DNA of 64,000 bases, taken from assembly GCF_965363235.1 (NCBI RefSeq), contig NC_134849.1, positions 48,244,122 through 48,308,121 of the forward strand, written 5' to 3'. The DNA comes from Mytilus galloprovincialis (Eukaryota > Mollusca > Bivalvia > Mytilida > Mytilidae). The notes under the pieces were generated by a model. That model searched no databases. It was not told the origin of the DNA and saw nothing but the letters and a program-made list of their open reading frames with translations. Each line of letters starts with the position of its first letter. The stretch's first letter is position 1. Below, one piece after another: positions 46,331-58,030 of this stretch. Position numbers and translations under genes: made by a program.

Positions 46331-46650
46331 GAGCCGTGGTGTAGTGGTTAAGGCATCACTAATACAAAGGTCCCTGGTTCGATACCCATTCAGGGTAGAA
46401 AATTTCAGGGACTTAATCTTCGGCTCTCCCTTGACACTATTTGCGAGGTTCTGTCTTAAGAAACGATGATAGTCTGTTGGAAGGGGGTGATAAGTGGCTG
46501 ACCTGTGTTAAAATACCCTTGTAGATTTCGAAAAAAGAGAAGGCTACTGCCGCTACAGGGCAGCACTCGCACCCACAAAGTGGAAATGGATTAATATAAG
46601 TTGCAATAACTTGTTTCCCAATCCACTATAAATAAGTATGTTTAAGCGTA
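46331..46650 (+). mobile_element. tRNA-derived SINE, near full length
   Basis: The head has a good polymerase III A box (TGGTGTAGTGG, about 46339) and a perfect B box (GGTTCGATACC, about 46377) at tRNA-like spacing. A body follows, then a central block (CCTTGTAGATTTCGAAAAAA, CTACTGCCGCTACAGGGCAG, CACTCGCACCCACAAAGTGG) and the tail GGATTAATATAAGTTGCAAT. The central block and tail recur at 63.65-63.78 kb and the tail at 31.8 and 63.28 kb. The central block may be one of the conserved SINE domains of invertebrates; which one cannot be said. It is not a functional tRNA gene. It lies in the long first intron. Confidence 0.88.
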
Positions 46651-48733
46651 TATAGTACGTCTTTTACAATAACACCAATTTCTCCAAAAAATTAAGATAT
46701 GATGTATATATTTCTGTATTTCATAGATTTCATACACCATACATAACACATTTTAGTACAACTTCAAACTATACATAAGTAAATGAATTCTTATCCCCCT
46801 GCCGTTAATATATCCACCCCTCCTACAACAAAATTATCCATTTGGTGTACTGTAAATGGGCTTCGATGGTATTTCAACATAGATTTTTAGGATTATACAT
46901 TTATAACTGTTCAAGCAAACAACTTTCAGAATTATCCTTAAAACCAATTATGGCACAATAAAATATTGACCAAAAGTTATTTTTCAGATAACAGTGGAGG
47001 GGGTCATCTTAACATCATAAAGTGCTTTTTCAGAATCAAGATATTCCATTCTCAGTGTGTTTCTATCCACTTGTAATTTTTGGTTTAATTGGCAGTGTTT
47101 GTAGGATTGTTGTTCATCTATTCACACTCCACTAGGATGAGTTGTACTACTATTTTTACCTGCACCATGTATACATTTAATGCAGTTGTGAAATCCTTGA
47201 AAGTGTGATGTAATACATCATATATTACATGGATAATTAAGAGTCATTAAAGTTGTCAATGAAATACTATTACAAGTTTATAACTGCCTGATGGATGAAG
47301 GATATTACCCATCATGCTTTATTCTGACCTTAATTAACATGATGTATCATAAATAAGTTTATATTTTTATCTGTTCTCCATCAGCCAATAAGGTTCATAA
47401 TCTTATTTTTTTATATCATAACACTGTCCTATAATTGTCTTTACCTATAACTGTCTCTACCTATGAGGTAAACATTACATTACATGTGTCCTTGATAAAT
47501 TACCTATGGTCTGATGACCAACTGGACAATGACCTCTCTTTCAGGTCACCTGACTATTACACTCATCTACTACAATTAACATGAAAGATGAAAGCTGTTA
47601 GAAAATTGGCAGAGAGCAGTGCTTTGTTTGAATATTTACTGGCACAAGCTGACTTTTACTTTGTGGAGTTCTATAGCAAACTTATGTATGATTTTATATC
47701 TGATTACTACATCAACATCTAACTGAACTAAAAGAAGGAAGGATAGCAAAGAGAGGGTAATGGATGAAAGGGTTTAGAAAATCTGAGAAAGAAAGGCAGA
47801 ATGAGAAAAAATAAAAACTGTAGAAGCACCTTCTTTACATTTTGAGAAATGTTTTCATAATAAGTTGTTTTATTTTTTTTCAAATTAAAGCAGTAGTATA
47901 TTTGTCTCATTAGAAATTTGGTTTTAAAAATACATCATCAATCATTTGGTTATTTTAAATTTAAGTATGAAAAAATACAATGGTCTAATGAAATTATATT
48001 AGATGTACATCTAAACTGATTTTTGCATATTATTATTTACCATTTAAGTTTTAATTACCTCAATATTAATTACAAAAAAACAACCTTTTTCAACTAGAAC
48101 TACATTGACCAGAATCTACCTTTCTCAAATAAAAATCTAGTTCTCTCAAATCATACTTCTTTCAAATGATACCTTTCCTACATAGAACTACCTTTTCAAA
48201 TTGCACAGAAAACCTTACATGTCAAAATGAATAGTACAATTCATGTTCAATCAATCCTGTTTTATACTATATTGATATGTCCTCTGTCATTTTTCTGTCA
48301 GGTAAGCACTACATATGACCTTCCTTGTTAAGACAGCTAATTAGCTGTGGGTCTGATAACCAAGTGGACACTGACCTCTACTACAGGATTGGTATTTATA
48401 TAGGTAAATAAAACAGACACTTTTATTTGTTATGACTTCAATAAATCTCTTATTTATAAAAGAAAAAAGTTCTGCAAAGTTTCACAACACTCAATGATCA
48501 AAAGCTCAACAATGTTAATGATGTGAAACAAACTTAAACACCTTCTAAATGGAAAACTATTTTTTTTAGTAAAAGACTGATTTTTTTGGTCTTTTGAAAA
48601 TAAATAAAGGTTGAACAGTCCAAGTTTAATAAAATTTAATGAGAGTTGGATGCTGTGTTTGAAGTACATGTATGCAGATTTGTTGCAAATTCAGTTTTTT
48701 GAAGTGTTAGATCTGAAATGTTGTCACACTATA
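46651..48733. other. Intron 1 sequence with one weak local duplication
   Basis: Mostly unremarkable AT-rich DNA. The stretches at about 47455-47560 and 48300-48400 share diverged words (TCTGATRACCAASTGGACAM, TGACCTCT), suggesting an old duplication of about 100 bp. No gene seen. Confidence 0.4.
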
Positions 48734-49330
48734 CCAAGACAAGACAGGACAAGACAAGACAATTTATTACAACTTAGGCACACGTATGGTGCTACAAGAG
48801 GATAACAACAATACATTAACAATTACATATATACTTGTACATTTACAAGAAAGTCACACAATAAATTAATAACTGATATCATACAATAAAACTGAAATAT
48901 ATTTGGTTGATTTGTTTGCAAAATTGTTAATTGCAACGTGGTTAGAAATTATTGTAACATGCTATGAATTATGAAAATATTTTTTCAATATGTCTTAGAA
49001 ACATGCACACTTTTGTTAGCACTGGCACGTTACAGTGTGATAATAGACCAATAAATTTCAATTGGGAAGGACTTTTTATGTAATACGTAGGTATATACCT
49101 TTCTCTTAAAGACATAATTTGTTTATTGGAACATACAAAAAAATAATGATATTCGTCACCAATGGTATTTGAATACATGACAGCATATACGATTTTCTCT
49201 TGGTGTATTTTTCCACCAACTAACTTCTATAGGAATTTTGATGTTTGAACATCTAAATTAACTGTAGATGTATCTATCTGCCACTTTAAGATTGAGTAAA
49301 TATGGCTCTAAACAAAATTACCAAATATCA
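48734..49330 (-). pseudogene. LINE 3' end: pol C terminus plus TTGTCTTG tail
   Basis: On the minus strand a frame holds GDEYHYFFVC, then SLRERYIPTYY and SQLKFIGLL (49178-48969). Upstream, in broken frames, are KIP..W and PREN pieces. This is the C-terminal Cys/His motif region of molluscan LINE pol proteins, from memory. The element ends at 48734-48765 in an AATAAATTGTCTTGTCTTGT-type tail, typical of such LINEs. Stops and frameshifts upstream show it is a dead, 5'-truncated copy. Confidence 0.7.
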
Positions 49331-50512
49331 AGAAGCTCTGGTTTGTTGTGGCTGAGAAAAATGCAACAGAAAAGCTGTGCTGACAGATGCACCGACAGAT
49401 GGATGGACAGAGGTAAACCAATATACACTCCTCCTTTAGACATGTTAGAGCAGAGATTTCAAAAATATTTTCAGTTAATATAATAAGAATGACAAAGAAC
49501 TGATATTACAATGAATTAATTACATTTAAGCATTTTCAAATAACCTTGTTTTCATGATTTATATGGAAACTCTACAATATCCAAGTATATTTTCATTGAA
49601 GACCTAAGACTATCTCAATATGTCTACTTCAACTCTTTTGTTTATGGATTAGCATACTTTAACCTCACATGTCCTTGTACTTTAAGTTGTGTAAGCTTTG
49701 AATTCAAGATCACTTTGGAAACACTCCCATATAAATCTCCCTAATGAAAATTGATGCCATATATCTGTCTTAAAGTAACTCACTACCATATAACTAATAA
49801 AAACATCATTTAAGTGGACATCATTTTAGCTGTGTTAAATATTCTATATCAAATAATTTATTTAATAAAGAAACCTTTTTGAAAACTGATCTTCTCTTTA
49901 TATTTTATTTTCCAAAATAGCCAAGGTACACCTACGCACTATTCTGGATTTAAAATAAAACTAATGACATTTCTTCCAAGAAACTGACCATCTGGCACGA
50001 AGACAAAAAGGACACAATAATAAACATGATAAATAATAAACATGATAAATCATCCTTTGACTAAAGCTTCAGCAAGCAAAATAACCACCACCGGCTAGAA
50101 GACTGACAAAGAATTGCTTCATTCCATACCATTTTATTACAGCGTCTTCAGTAAACATTGACAAGTCAGGTATATAGATCTTTGTAGAAGGAAATCAATA
50201 TTTCCTCCTTTACAAGAGTTTCCCAAAGCTAATTATCTAACGGTCAGTTGCCATGTCCAGACATAAGCTTGATCCATTAGTAGTGGAATCCAGGTCACAC
50301 GTTAAAACCTGATCACCAGCTTCTGCTTTTTTATTGCAAGTTTGTTGGGGTCAATATCCAGAAATATGCCTAAATTTACTGTTCAGCTGATACCACAGAC
50401 ACCCAGAATGACATCAAACATTTTCATACAAAGCAATCCTGAAAATGTTTCAAAAGAGTTTGTGAATATAATTTTTTAAATGATAGTTCCTTTTAAAGAA
50501 GATTTAGTTAGC
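49331..50512. other. Intron 1 sequence, nothing recognised
   Basis: AT-rich DNA. An 18-bp direct duplication (AATAAACATGATAAATAA-like) occurs at about 50020-50050. No gene or element ends are supported. Confidence 0.4.
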
Positions 50513-50544
50513 TAATTATGATTAGGCTAGACTAATCATAATTA
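50513..50544. other. Perfect 13-bp hairpin
   Basis: TAATTATGATTAG, loop GCTAGA, CTAATCATAATTA. The stem is perfect but very AT-rich. TAAT cores on both arms are homeodomain-like half-sites, which is a weak hint only. Confidence 0.8.
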
Positions 50545-51504
50545 TATTTTCTGCCTCCCTTACCCAAGACAAAATTTGCATGCCTACTCTAAAACATAGG
50601 ACATTTTTAGTTGAGCACCATTAAAATTTAGAACATTACCAATTCAGTCTATGTAAAATATTTTTTTTTTCAATAAAACTATTTATCTTTCTTTATTTAT
50701 ATAAATCTATTTTTCTCAGCCTAAACAGGAAACTAGGAAATACCTCTTTTGGCCTTAAGTGCACTATTCTATGTGTTTCTAGGTGTATTTTCTTGTTATT
50801 CCTAGCAAAAATTACAAACCAAAACTTGAAATAGAAATATGATTTCCATAAAAATGCACATCAAAGGGTATTATACCCCAAAAAAGGTATCAATTTACAT
50901 TGATAAAATATAAACTTTGGATTTCAGGATATTTGCCCACAAACCTTCATGTAAAAGTCATCATTTTGCCCCAAGACACAATGACTGAAATAATATCTGA
51001 ATACAGGTTAATGGCCTTCAAAAAATAGATTTTTGGAGGCCATTCACTTATAATGAGTTTTTGTTTGAACTGTGATCTGAAAAGGGGAATTATTACATTA
51101 ACATGATTATGTGCACCAATGACCATGGCAGTAATTAATGAATGAAATACAAAATTCTATTTTTATCATTTATAAATTGATACCCATTCATCAGGATCTG
51201 CCTCAAACTGTTAAATATTTTCTTTCCCTTCAAAAAGAATTACAACATTACACATGATTTTTTTTTAGTATAGAGATAACAACTATTGTGTACACCACAG
51301 CAACTGCATACATAACACTTAAACTGATATGACATGTAATTTTCTGATGGTAAGACCATTCATATGATATGGGTACAGTTAAAGACAGGTGTTCAAAAGG
51401 GATTCATCAAATGTTAAAGGGACATAACTCTCCGTCTCATAGAAATCGTCTAATTGATTAGTGTGTGTTTAATGCCATTTTCAACACTATTGTACTATTT
51501 CGTG
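50545..51504. other. Intron 1 sequence, nothing recognised
   Basis: AT-rich with homopolymer runs and no supported feature. Confidence 0.4.
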
Positions 51505-51705
51505 GCATTCAATTTTTTATTGGTGGAGAAAGCTAGAGTGCCTGGAAAGAACCACTGACTTTCGGTAGGAAAACTGTATCCAGTAAACAGTCAACACAGA
51601 GGTTGTGAGTTTAAATCCTGCACAGGGCAGGTGCATTTGACTACAATCTTAATTGACTAGAATTGTACAGATGGACAAGGGTAAAACTTAATACTCTTCG
51701 CAACA
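51505..51705 (+). mobile_element. SINE fragment, second family (5' part)
   Basis: GGTTGTGAGTTTAAATCCTG resembles a tRNA B box region (GAGTTYRAATCC). It is followed by ACTACAATCTTAATTGACTA, which matches GACTCCAATCTTATTTGACT in the related copy at 62.97-63.19 kb. The 3' half is missing here. Confidence 0.5.
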
Positions 51706-51845
51706 GCACAGCCATAAAAACATACCGTTATATGTTCAATATAAAAAACAGTGTTGTGATCATAAATTGGTATTTTTTTATTTTTTTACAATTTTAGGTG
51801 CTCTGTATCTTGAAAGCAGTGAGAATATTAAAGTTATTTTTGTTT

Positions 51846-52868
51846 TACAGCTTTTACATTAATGCTAGCAAGACAAATCTTTGTTTGGCTGGCTTGCTTT
51901 GTTTGTATCAGTGTTTGCTCAAGCATGGTAATTAAGATAGGCGGGGCTTCAGCTTGTATACATCATACTTAGATTTTATTGGACGTTATGTCTGAGGTTA
52001 AGGACACTTAATTTTAAAACATCACATGACAAATATTCTCACATGTTTTCTCACCTGTAAAAATACAATAATTTGCCAATGAAAGAAAAATATAAACTTT
52101 TTTCTTGTATGAGGCTGAGAAACTGGCCTTCAACATTAATTGACCTAATATTATCAATCTATTAGTTCAGTCAGTAATTTCCATGTCTGTCCTTCGATTA
52201 TGCAACTCAAGAAAATATTCACAAAAAATGGGAAACAATTGTATCGAAAAGAGACAATCGAGTGCACCTTTTTTATGTTATGGTGTGTTTGAGATGAATA
52301 TTTTGTCTTGAAAATGTACAAAACAAGAGTATTTGATACATCATCTCGCTTCAGACTCTATCATTTTACATAGCAAAGCTACATGTTGACTTTATAACAT
52401 TAAAAAAATCACAGTACTAAAAGATGAAATATAGGGGTCAAGTGAAATACCAATCCAATAGATCACAAAATCAGAGTAAAATAGCTATTCGAACACACCG
52501 TTCGAATAGCTATTTTACTAAAAGTGCTTGACGACAGTCTTTAAGTTGGATCTCTGAAAAAAAAATTGTCTTCCGTTTCTACGATTGTGAAAATGAACTG
52601 GCGTAATAGGAAGATAATTTCGACGAAGTAGAATCCTGTCTGTATTGTATATTTACAGGTAAGGAAACATGTGAGAATATGTGTCATGTGATGTTTTAAA
52701 ATTTAGTGTCCTTAACCTCCAACATAACGTCCAATAAAATTTAAGTATGATGTATACAAGCTGAAGCTCCACCTATCTTAATTTACCATGCTTGAGCAAA
52801 CATTGATATAAACAAAGCAAGCCAGCCAAACAAAGATTTGTCTTGCTAGCATTAATGTAAAAGCTGTA
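51846..52868. mobile_element. Foldback-type element with ~226-bp inverted arms
   Basis: The left arm (51846-52070, starting TACAGCTTTTACATTAATGC) and right arm (52642-52868) are inverted copies, about 90 percent identical by eye. The ~570-bp centre is unrelated except for a perfect 20-bp hairpin (52475-52519). I see no clear target duplication and no transposase. Long arms with an unrelated middle suggest a foldback transposon or an inverted segmental duplication. Confidence 0.85.
52475..52519. other. Perfect 20-bp hairpin inside the foldback element
   Basis: AGTAAAATAGCTATTCGAAC, 5-nt loop ACACC, and the exact complement. Perfect pairing over 20 bp in otherwise diverged DNA implies recent origin or the abutted ends of an excised element. 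Confidence 0.95.
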
Positions 52869-52869
52869 A

Positions 52870-53644
52870 TTATATAGTTTTTTTACAAAATATCAGTAAA
52901 GCAGGTGTATCAATACAAAATCTAGCCTCTTAAATCAATGATTACAAACAATTTTTGGTTGATTTTTTTATGCTGTGCTCTTCAGTCATGCACACAGCAA
53001 AAAGATCTTATTTTATATGTAACGGCTAATTTTATTATCTTTTGGTTAACAAAACAGGTTTTAAAATCATTTTATTCTTTTCTTTAAACAATAAATATAA
53101 GATTAAATGCAGCATCACTAAAGCCTTTTCCCTTTGTTTTTCACAAGTTTATTTCCTTATCATGTGTAACCCTTTTATATTAAGTTAGTTTTTATCTTTG
53201 CACATAACCATGATAACATACCAATGAAAAACATTTCATTTCCTTTTCATAGCATAATGGAATTCTAGAAATGTTTACACTTATAGAGAGCAAAACATAG
53301 AAATGTGTAACACAACAAATACTAGAAAATGGAAACAGAAGATAATATATCTAAGTTTTTTAACTTATCAAATCTATCAGATTACTTGCATTGATATTTT
53401 CATAATGTAGGGGAATAGAAAACATAGGGTCATCAATGAGAAAGCAACAAAAGTACAAAACAAACAAAAGATGTCAACAAACAAAGAGTTTTAATATGCC
53501 TTTCATGTTTTATACTTTGGTAATTTATATAGGTCATTTATATCTTATAACAAAATGTTAAATTAAATATTGGAATAGATCCTCATAATAAAATCACAAA
53601 AAACTCCAAGACAGTTCAGAGCAGTAAAGAAAGGTTGTCAGTGA
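52870..53644. other. Intron 1 sequence, nothing recognised
   Basis: AT-rich DNA between the foldback element and the minisatellite, with no supported gene or repeat ends. Confidence 0.4.
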
Positions 53645-56260
53645 CACTCCAGTTGACAAGCTAACAACCATCAAGTCAAACCAAAGACTTGGTGGTTTTG
53701 TGGTAGTGTGGGAGGTTATGGGATCTATCCACCATGAATTCAAACTAAAGACTTGGTGGTTTTGTGGTAATGTGGGAGGTTATGGGATCTATCCACCATG
53801 AATTCAAACCAAAGACTTGGTGGTTTTGTGGTAATGTTGGGGTGATGGGTTCTATCCACTATCAAGTCAAACTAAAGACTTGGTGGTTTTGTGGTAAGTG
53901 TTGAAGGCCGTGGGATCTATCCACCATGAATTTAAACCAGACTTTGTAGTTTTGTGGTAGTGTGGGAGGTTGGGGAATAAGTCCTCCATGAGGTCAAACT
54001 AAAGACTTGGTGGTATTGTGGTAGTGTGGGAGGTTATGGGATCTATCCACCATGAATTCAAACCAAAGACTTGGTGGTTTTGTGGTAATGTTGGGGTGAT
54101 GGGTTCTATCCACTATCAAGTCAAACTAAGACTTGGTGGTTTCATGGTAAGTGTTGAAGGTTGTGAGATCTATCCAACATGAATTCAAACCAAAGACTTT
54201 GTGGTTTTGTGGTAGCGTGGGGGTGATGGGTTCTATCCACTATCAAGTCAAACTAAAGACTTGGTGGTTTTGTGGTAAGTGTTGAAGGCTGTGGGATCTA
54301 TCCAACATAAATTCAAACTAAAGACTTGGTGGTTTTGTGGTAGTGTTGGAGGTTGTGGGATCTATCCACCATGAATTCAAACCAAAGACTTTGTGGTTTT
54401 GTGGTAGTGTGGGGGTAATGGGTTCTATCCACTATCAAGTCAAACTAAAGACTTGGTGGTTTTGTGGTAAGTGTTGAAGGTTGTGGGATCTATCCACCAT
54501 GAATTCAAACTAAAGACTTGATGGTATTGTGGTAGTGTGGGAGGTTGTGGGATCTATCCACCATGAATTCAAACTAAAGACTTGGTGGTATTGTGGTAGT
54601 GTGGGAGGTTAGAGAATCTGTCCTCCGTGAAGTCAAACTAAAGACTTGGTGGTTTTGTGGTAGTGTGGGAGGTTGTGGGATCTATCCACCATGAATTCAA
54701 ACTAAAGACTTGGTGGTTTTGTGGTAGTGTGGGAGGTTGGGGAATAAGTCCTCCATGAGGTCAAACTAAAGACTTGGTGGTTTTGTGGTAGTGTGGGAGG
54801 TTATGGGATCTATCCACCATGAATTCAAACCAAAGACTTGGTGGTTTTGTGGAAGAGTTGGGGTGATGGGTTCTATCCACTATCAAGTCAAACTAAAGAC
54901 TTGGTGGTTTTGTGGTAAGTGTTGAAGGTTGTGGGATCTATCCAACATAAATTCAAACTAAAGACTTGGTGGTTTTGTGGTAGTGTTGGAGGTTGTGGGA
55001 TCTATCCACCATGAATTCAAACCAAAGACTCGGTGGTTTTGTGGAAGAGTTGGGGTGATGGGTTCTATCCACTATCAAGTCAAACTAAAGACTTGGTGGT
55101 TTTGTGGTAGTGTTGAAGGTTGTGGGATCTATCCACCATGAATTCAAACTAAAGACTTGGTGGTATTGTGGTAGTGTGGGAGGTTAGAGAATCTGTCCTC
55201 CGTGAAGTTAAACTAAAGACTTGGTGGTTTTGTGGTAGTGTGGGAGGTTGTGGGATCTATCCACCATGAATTTAAACCAGACTTTGTAGTTTTGTGGTAG
55301 TGTGGGAGGTTGGGGAATAAGTCCTCCATGAGGTCAAACTAAAGACTTGGTGGTTTTGTGGTAGTGTGGGAGGTTATGGGATCTATCCACCATGAATTCA
55401 AACCAAAGACTTGGTGGTTTTGTGGAAGTGTTGGGGTGATGGGTTATATTCACTATGAATTCAAACTTAAGACTTGGTGGTTTTGTCTTAATGTTAAAGG
55501 TTGTGGGATCTATCCAACATGAATTCAAAGCAAAGACTCGGTGGTTTTGTGGTAATGTTGGGGTTATGGGTTCTATCCACTATCAAGTCAAACTTAAGAC
55601 TTGGTGGTTTTGTGGTAAGTGTTGAAGGTTGTGAGATCTATCCAACATGAATTCAAACCAAAGACTTTGTGGTTTTGTGGTAGCGTGGGGGTGATGGGTT
55701 CTATCCACTATCAAGTCAAATTAAAGACTTGGTGGTTTTGTGGTAAGTGTTGAAGGTTGTGGGATCTATCCAACATAAATTCAAACTAAAGACTTGGTGG
55801 TTTTGTGGTAGTGTTGGAGGTTGTGGGATCTATCCAACATGAATTCAAACCAAAGACTTTGTGGTTTTGTGGTAGTGTGGGGGTTATGGGTTCTATCCAC
55901 TATCAAGTCAAACTAAAGACTTGGTGGTTTTGTGGTAAGTGTTGAAGGTTGTGGGATCTATCCAACATAAATTCAAACTAAAGACTTGGTGGTTTTGTGG
56001 TAGTGTTGAAGGTTGTGGGATCTATCCACCATGAATTCAAACAAAATACTTGATGGTTTTGTGGTAAATGTTGAAGGTTGTGGGATCTATTCATCATGAA
56101 TTCAAACTAAAAAATTGGTGGTTTTGTGGTACTGTGGGAGGTTTGGGAACCTGTCCTCCATGAAGTCAAACTTAAGACTTGGCGGTTTTGTGGCAGTGTT
56201 GGAGGTTGGGGATCTATTCACCATGAAGTCAAATGAAAGACTTGGTGGTTTAGTCATCGT
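53645..56260. repeat. Minisatellite, about 40 copies of a ~64-bp unit
   Basis: The unit is built from AAAGACTTGGTGGTTTTGTG, a GTAGTGTGGGAGGTTGTGG segment and GATCTATCCACCATGAATTC. Unit starts at 53683, 53747, 53811 and 53874 give periods of 64, 64 and 63 bp. Two main variants alternate: one ends CCACCATGAATTCAAAC, the other CCACTATCAAGTCAAAC. Blocks of several units recur as higher-order repeats. On the minus strand 63-bp units give a 21-residue repeat (KPPSLxFDFM), but 64-65-bp units shift the frame, so a protein is unlikely. It lies in intron 1. Confidence 0.95.
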
Positions 56261-57930
56261 CAAACTAAAAGATGCCATATTTGTATTTCTGATTCTTTCG
56301 CTTCTACACATATTTTGGGAGTAAGAGATAGAGTTTGCCACATGTCAAAATAAAATGTCTAGGTATGATGACATGCCTTTAACTGGTAACTGTTGTATAT
56401 GACCTAGCTCTTCAAAAATCTTTCTCAGCCTAATTATAAAGTACACATATGATTATCACATAATATGCATATATTTATAGGTTTAAATTTTTGATAGATT
56501 CAGTACAATGTTTTTACAAAATGTCTGGACTTAAATTAACCATGGCTTTCAGTTAACAATATATATATCTATATGGAAAATCAGATGGTATTGTTCAAGA
56601 CCTTATTTTGATTTCAAGATGTCTTTTTTTCTCTTTATGTTGTTTGGTTGACTTTGCAATAATTATCCTTATCATTATTATGTTGCTTATCATTCAGCGA
56701 CAAATATTACAAATAGAAAGTTTTAGATGTTAGAATTGGTAATAAGTAAAGTATTGTGATGTGAAATGCTCAAAAATGTTCAAATACTCTCATTAATAAC
56801 TAACTTAATAAATAACATATCCTTCAAGTTAACATGTTCAAAATAAATCTTCAAACAAACCTTCAAATGATATCTGCTAAGTTGACATATGAAAAAATAA
56901 ATTGGAAATACATAATTTTACATGTTCCATTTTAGCATTTGTTTAGATATTTATCTCAATACTTTTTGAAAATTTAAAACCCTTAAGTTTTCAACTTGAC
57001 ATTTTTTTTTTTAAATTTTATAATCATGCTAAATGTTTACATATAATTTTGAAGTTTTTAAAGTACATTTTTTTCTATTTTCTAACATTGTACACACACC
57101 ATGATAACCTTGATCCTGATTTTTTTATATAGTTTTTACATATATAAATACTTACCACTTTAATGCTCTGCAATGTCAAATTCCTCAAACACCATCATTA
57201 CAAGTTTGAGATTTCAATACACAACTTTTCATTACACACTGTATTATGAACAATGTTTTCCCCACTTGTTATCGATAACCTAGTTAATTTTACATGGAGG
57301 TGATTTCTCACTTGGCTTATTTTTTCTGACAGTATTCGCCATTAGATAATAATACGTAAAGCGAATATTTATCATTTAATGTATTAAGGTCAAAGATCAA
57401 CCAATGAAACGAATGCTTGCGCATATTTTTTTCAGCAGATCAACTTCTGCATACTTCGTCAGTAATGTGAATCGTGCTATTTCTATAATTGACATGTAAG
57501 CGCCTGAGGAATGAATATATCTGTTATATTACGAGAGTAAAGTTTTCAATGGTAGCATGACCTAATTTCACCTTTCAGGGCGCTGAATACACTACCTGAA
57601 CAATTATTAGACTCAGGTGTATAAGTAAATCATACTATTACGCAATAAACAATTAAGAAGCAATAAATGCTGTAATAAAATGTAACTTTTATTACTTCTT
57701 GCATCGTAATCATCATCGTGACGTAACTTCATAAACTTTTTTACACATTGTTGTTTACAACAAACACATTGTGTATTGAGTGAAATAAAGATTACCACAT
57801 GGTTTTTATCGGCTGTTAAGATTACATTACCTTGCCCCGCACACCTTTTGATTAAAGATATATAAAAAAATGTTATTTGTAAAAATATGTAAGTGAAATG
57901 ACAACATAAATAACAGACAAGTTAACTTAC
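56261..57930. other. Intron 1, exon-proximal part; nothing recognised
   Basis: AT-rich sequence leading to the candidate first exon. The AGCGAATATTTATC and TATTCGCC words near 57333-57370 echo the palindrome in the first exon; significance unknown. Confidence 0.35.
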
Positions 57931-58030
57931 CTTGGACGGCGAATATTCGCCTGGTGTTGATGCATATATTTTTGATATTTGTTAATGGCGGCTACGGTCC
58001 TTTCACACCTTGAGTAACACTAACCCAAAT
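57931..58030 (-). other. Candidate 5' UTR exon of the zinc-finger gene (5' end uncertain)
   Basis: On the minus strand CCAAG|GTAAGTT (57931/57930) is an excellent splice donor in a region of higher GC. Spliced to the acceptor before 46096 it would place the ATG in good context with G at -3. Upstream frames close quickly, so it reads as untranslated. A weak-context ATG at 57965 begins a frame that would end over the main start (see findings). The transcription start is not determinable; other exons in the 11.8-kb intron cannot be ruled out. Confidence 0.45.

Noticed and set aside
46331..46402. A tRNA gene
   Set aside because: A and B boxes are present, but the sequence runs into a SINE body and shared tail, and the cloverleaf stems are not convincingly paired.
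53645..56260. CRISPR-like array
   Set aside because: The whole unit repeats with no unique spacers, and the genome is animal.
55334..56341. Minus-strand KPPSLxFDFM repeat protein in the minisatellite
   Set aside because: Unit length varies between 63 and 65 bp, so the frame is lost after a few units, and there is no stable ORF over the array.
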